DNA from: Candidatus Aminicenantota bacterium
GTDB taxonomy: Bacteria; Acidobacteriota; Aminicenantia; Aminicenantales; UBA4085
DNA length: 51,650 bases
Assembly (NCBI GenBank): GCA_017883285.1
Contig: JADGNV010000083.1
Location: forward strand, 1-51,650
Reading direction: 5' to 3'
How positions within the stretch are numbered: position 1 is the first letter of the stretch; every line of letters begins with the position of its first letter. Below, in pieces: positions 51,322-51,650 of this stretch. The translations under genes and the position numbers were made by a program. Below the pieces are notes generated by a model. That model was not told the origin of the DNA and searched no databases. It was given only the letters and a program-made list of their open reading frames with translations.

Positions 51322-51650
51322 TTGAGATACTCCGCCCCGCGGCCGCCGGCCGTCCCTCTCTCCGCGCTCACGCTCGCGCTCGCTCTCGCTCTCATCTTAA
51401 ACCTGGGCCTTACGGCCGGTCTCTTTTCGGCCGCCGCCGGGCCTCAGAATCCCGAACAGTCCAAGGACGCGCCGGGTTTCGGGGGACGCGCCACGCTCCT
51501 CGACCTGGCCAAGTTCCTGCCCGGGCGGGCTGAACTCCATGGCTGGGCGCCCAAGGACAAGCCGCAGCTCTACAAGGGCGACGACCTCTTCCTTTATATC
51601 GACGGCGGCGCGGAGATCTTCCACGAATACGGTTTCCGACAGGTCATCAC
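51322..51650 (+). CDS. Secreted protein, DUF6599-like (3' end cut by window edge)
   Basis: About 109 codons are visible from a likely TTG start at 51322; other starts are possible. A Leu/Ala-rich signal peptide (about 12-38) is partly encoded by a CTCGCT-type hexanucleotide repeat. The mature part ends at the window edge with LYKGDDLFLYIDGGAEIFHEYGF, which resembles DUF6599 proteins of Acidobacteria (from memory, not searched). It follows the Tat-exported DUF362 gene closely and is probably in the same operon. Confidence 0.6.
   Translation, partial: MRYSAPRPPAVPLSALTLALALALILNLGLTAGLFSAAAGPQNPEQSKDAPGFGGRATLLDLAKFLPGRAELHGWAPKDKPQLYKGDDLFLYIDGGAEIFHEYGFRQVI

Overview
The window is a GC-rich, tightly packed bacterial chromosome segment. 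It has no insertion sequence, phage gene or CRISPR array that I can recognise. The outer-membrane machinery (seven-POTRA Omp85, TamB-like protein, FadL-type porin), two secreted VPS10/BNR propeller proteins, a GH127 enzyme and an NADH/ferredoxin redox cluster together suggest an anaerobic, polymer-degrading, Gram-negative-type bacterium of the Acidobacteriota / Candidatus Aminicenantes sort. That placement rests on gene style, not on a marker-gene tree. Strong sigma70-like promoters (TTGACA with 17-18 nt spacing to TATAAT-like boxes) are easy to see in several intergenic gaps.

Layout. 1-3.7 kb: a TPR/PD40 secreted protein (cut by the window edge) and a histidine kinase-response regulator operon; the two promoters share the same triple direct-repeat operator. 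3.7-3.83 kb: tRNA-Phe with its own promoter. 3.87-6.8 kb: small lipoprotein, FecR-domain protein, FadL-type porin (minus strand). 6.9-11 kb: small acidic protein (plus), then GNAT acetyltransferase, methyltransferase and mutS (minus). 11-15.9 kb: secreted VPS10/BNR propeller protein translationally coupled to a GH127 glycosidase. 16.2-26.4 kb: a ten-gene plus-strand redox cluster. 26.5-29.9 kb: second VPS10/BNR protein and a beta-barrel protein. 30.2-37.4 kb: heterodimeric ABC exporter, two GT39-like membrane glycosyltransferases, pgsA. 37.4-49.8 kb: a long minus-strand run from hslVU through a fibronectin-III lipoprotein, an FAH-family protein, a transaldolase-like aldolase, tamB, omp85 and a SurA-N-like protein to fabD. 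49.8-50.36 kb: a non-coding stretch rich in strong hairpins. 50.36 kb to the end: a Tat-exported DUF362 protein and a partial secreted protein.

The most interesting system is the redox cluster: a cysteine-rich protein, a DRTGG protein, NuoE, NuoF, a NuoG-like subunit, both Nfn subunits, a second DRTGG protein, a small HATPase_c protein and an [FeFe]-hydrogenase-like protein with altered H-cluster motifs. It resembles electron-bifurcating HydABC loci with their sensory accessory genes, but the catalytic HydA is missing. In its place stand a NuoG-like molybdopterin-fold subunit and an NfnAB-type transhydrogenase. My inference is a soluble NAD(P)H/ferredoxin electron-confurcating or bifurcating module with a built-in redox or H2 sensor and a kinase-like output. 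A shared 19-nt repeat lies just outside each end of the cluster. Other notable items are a perfect 46-bp palindrome inside the omp85 signal-peptide codons and the shared two-component operator.
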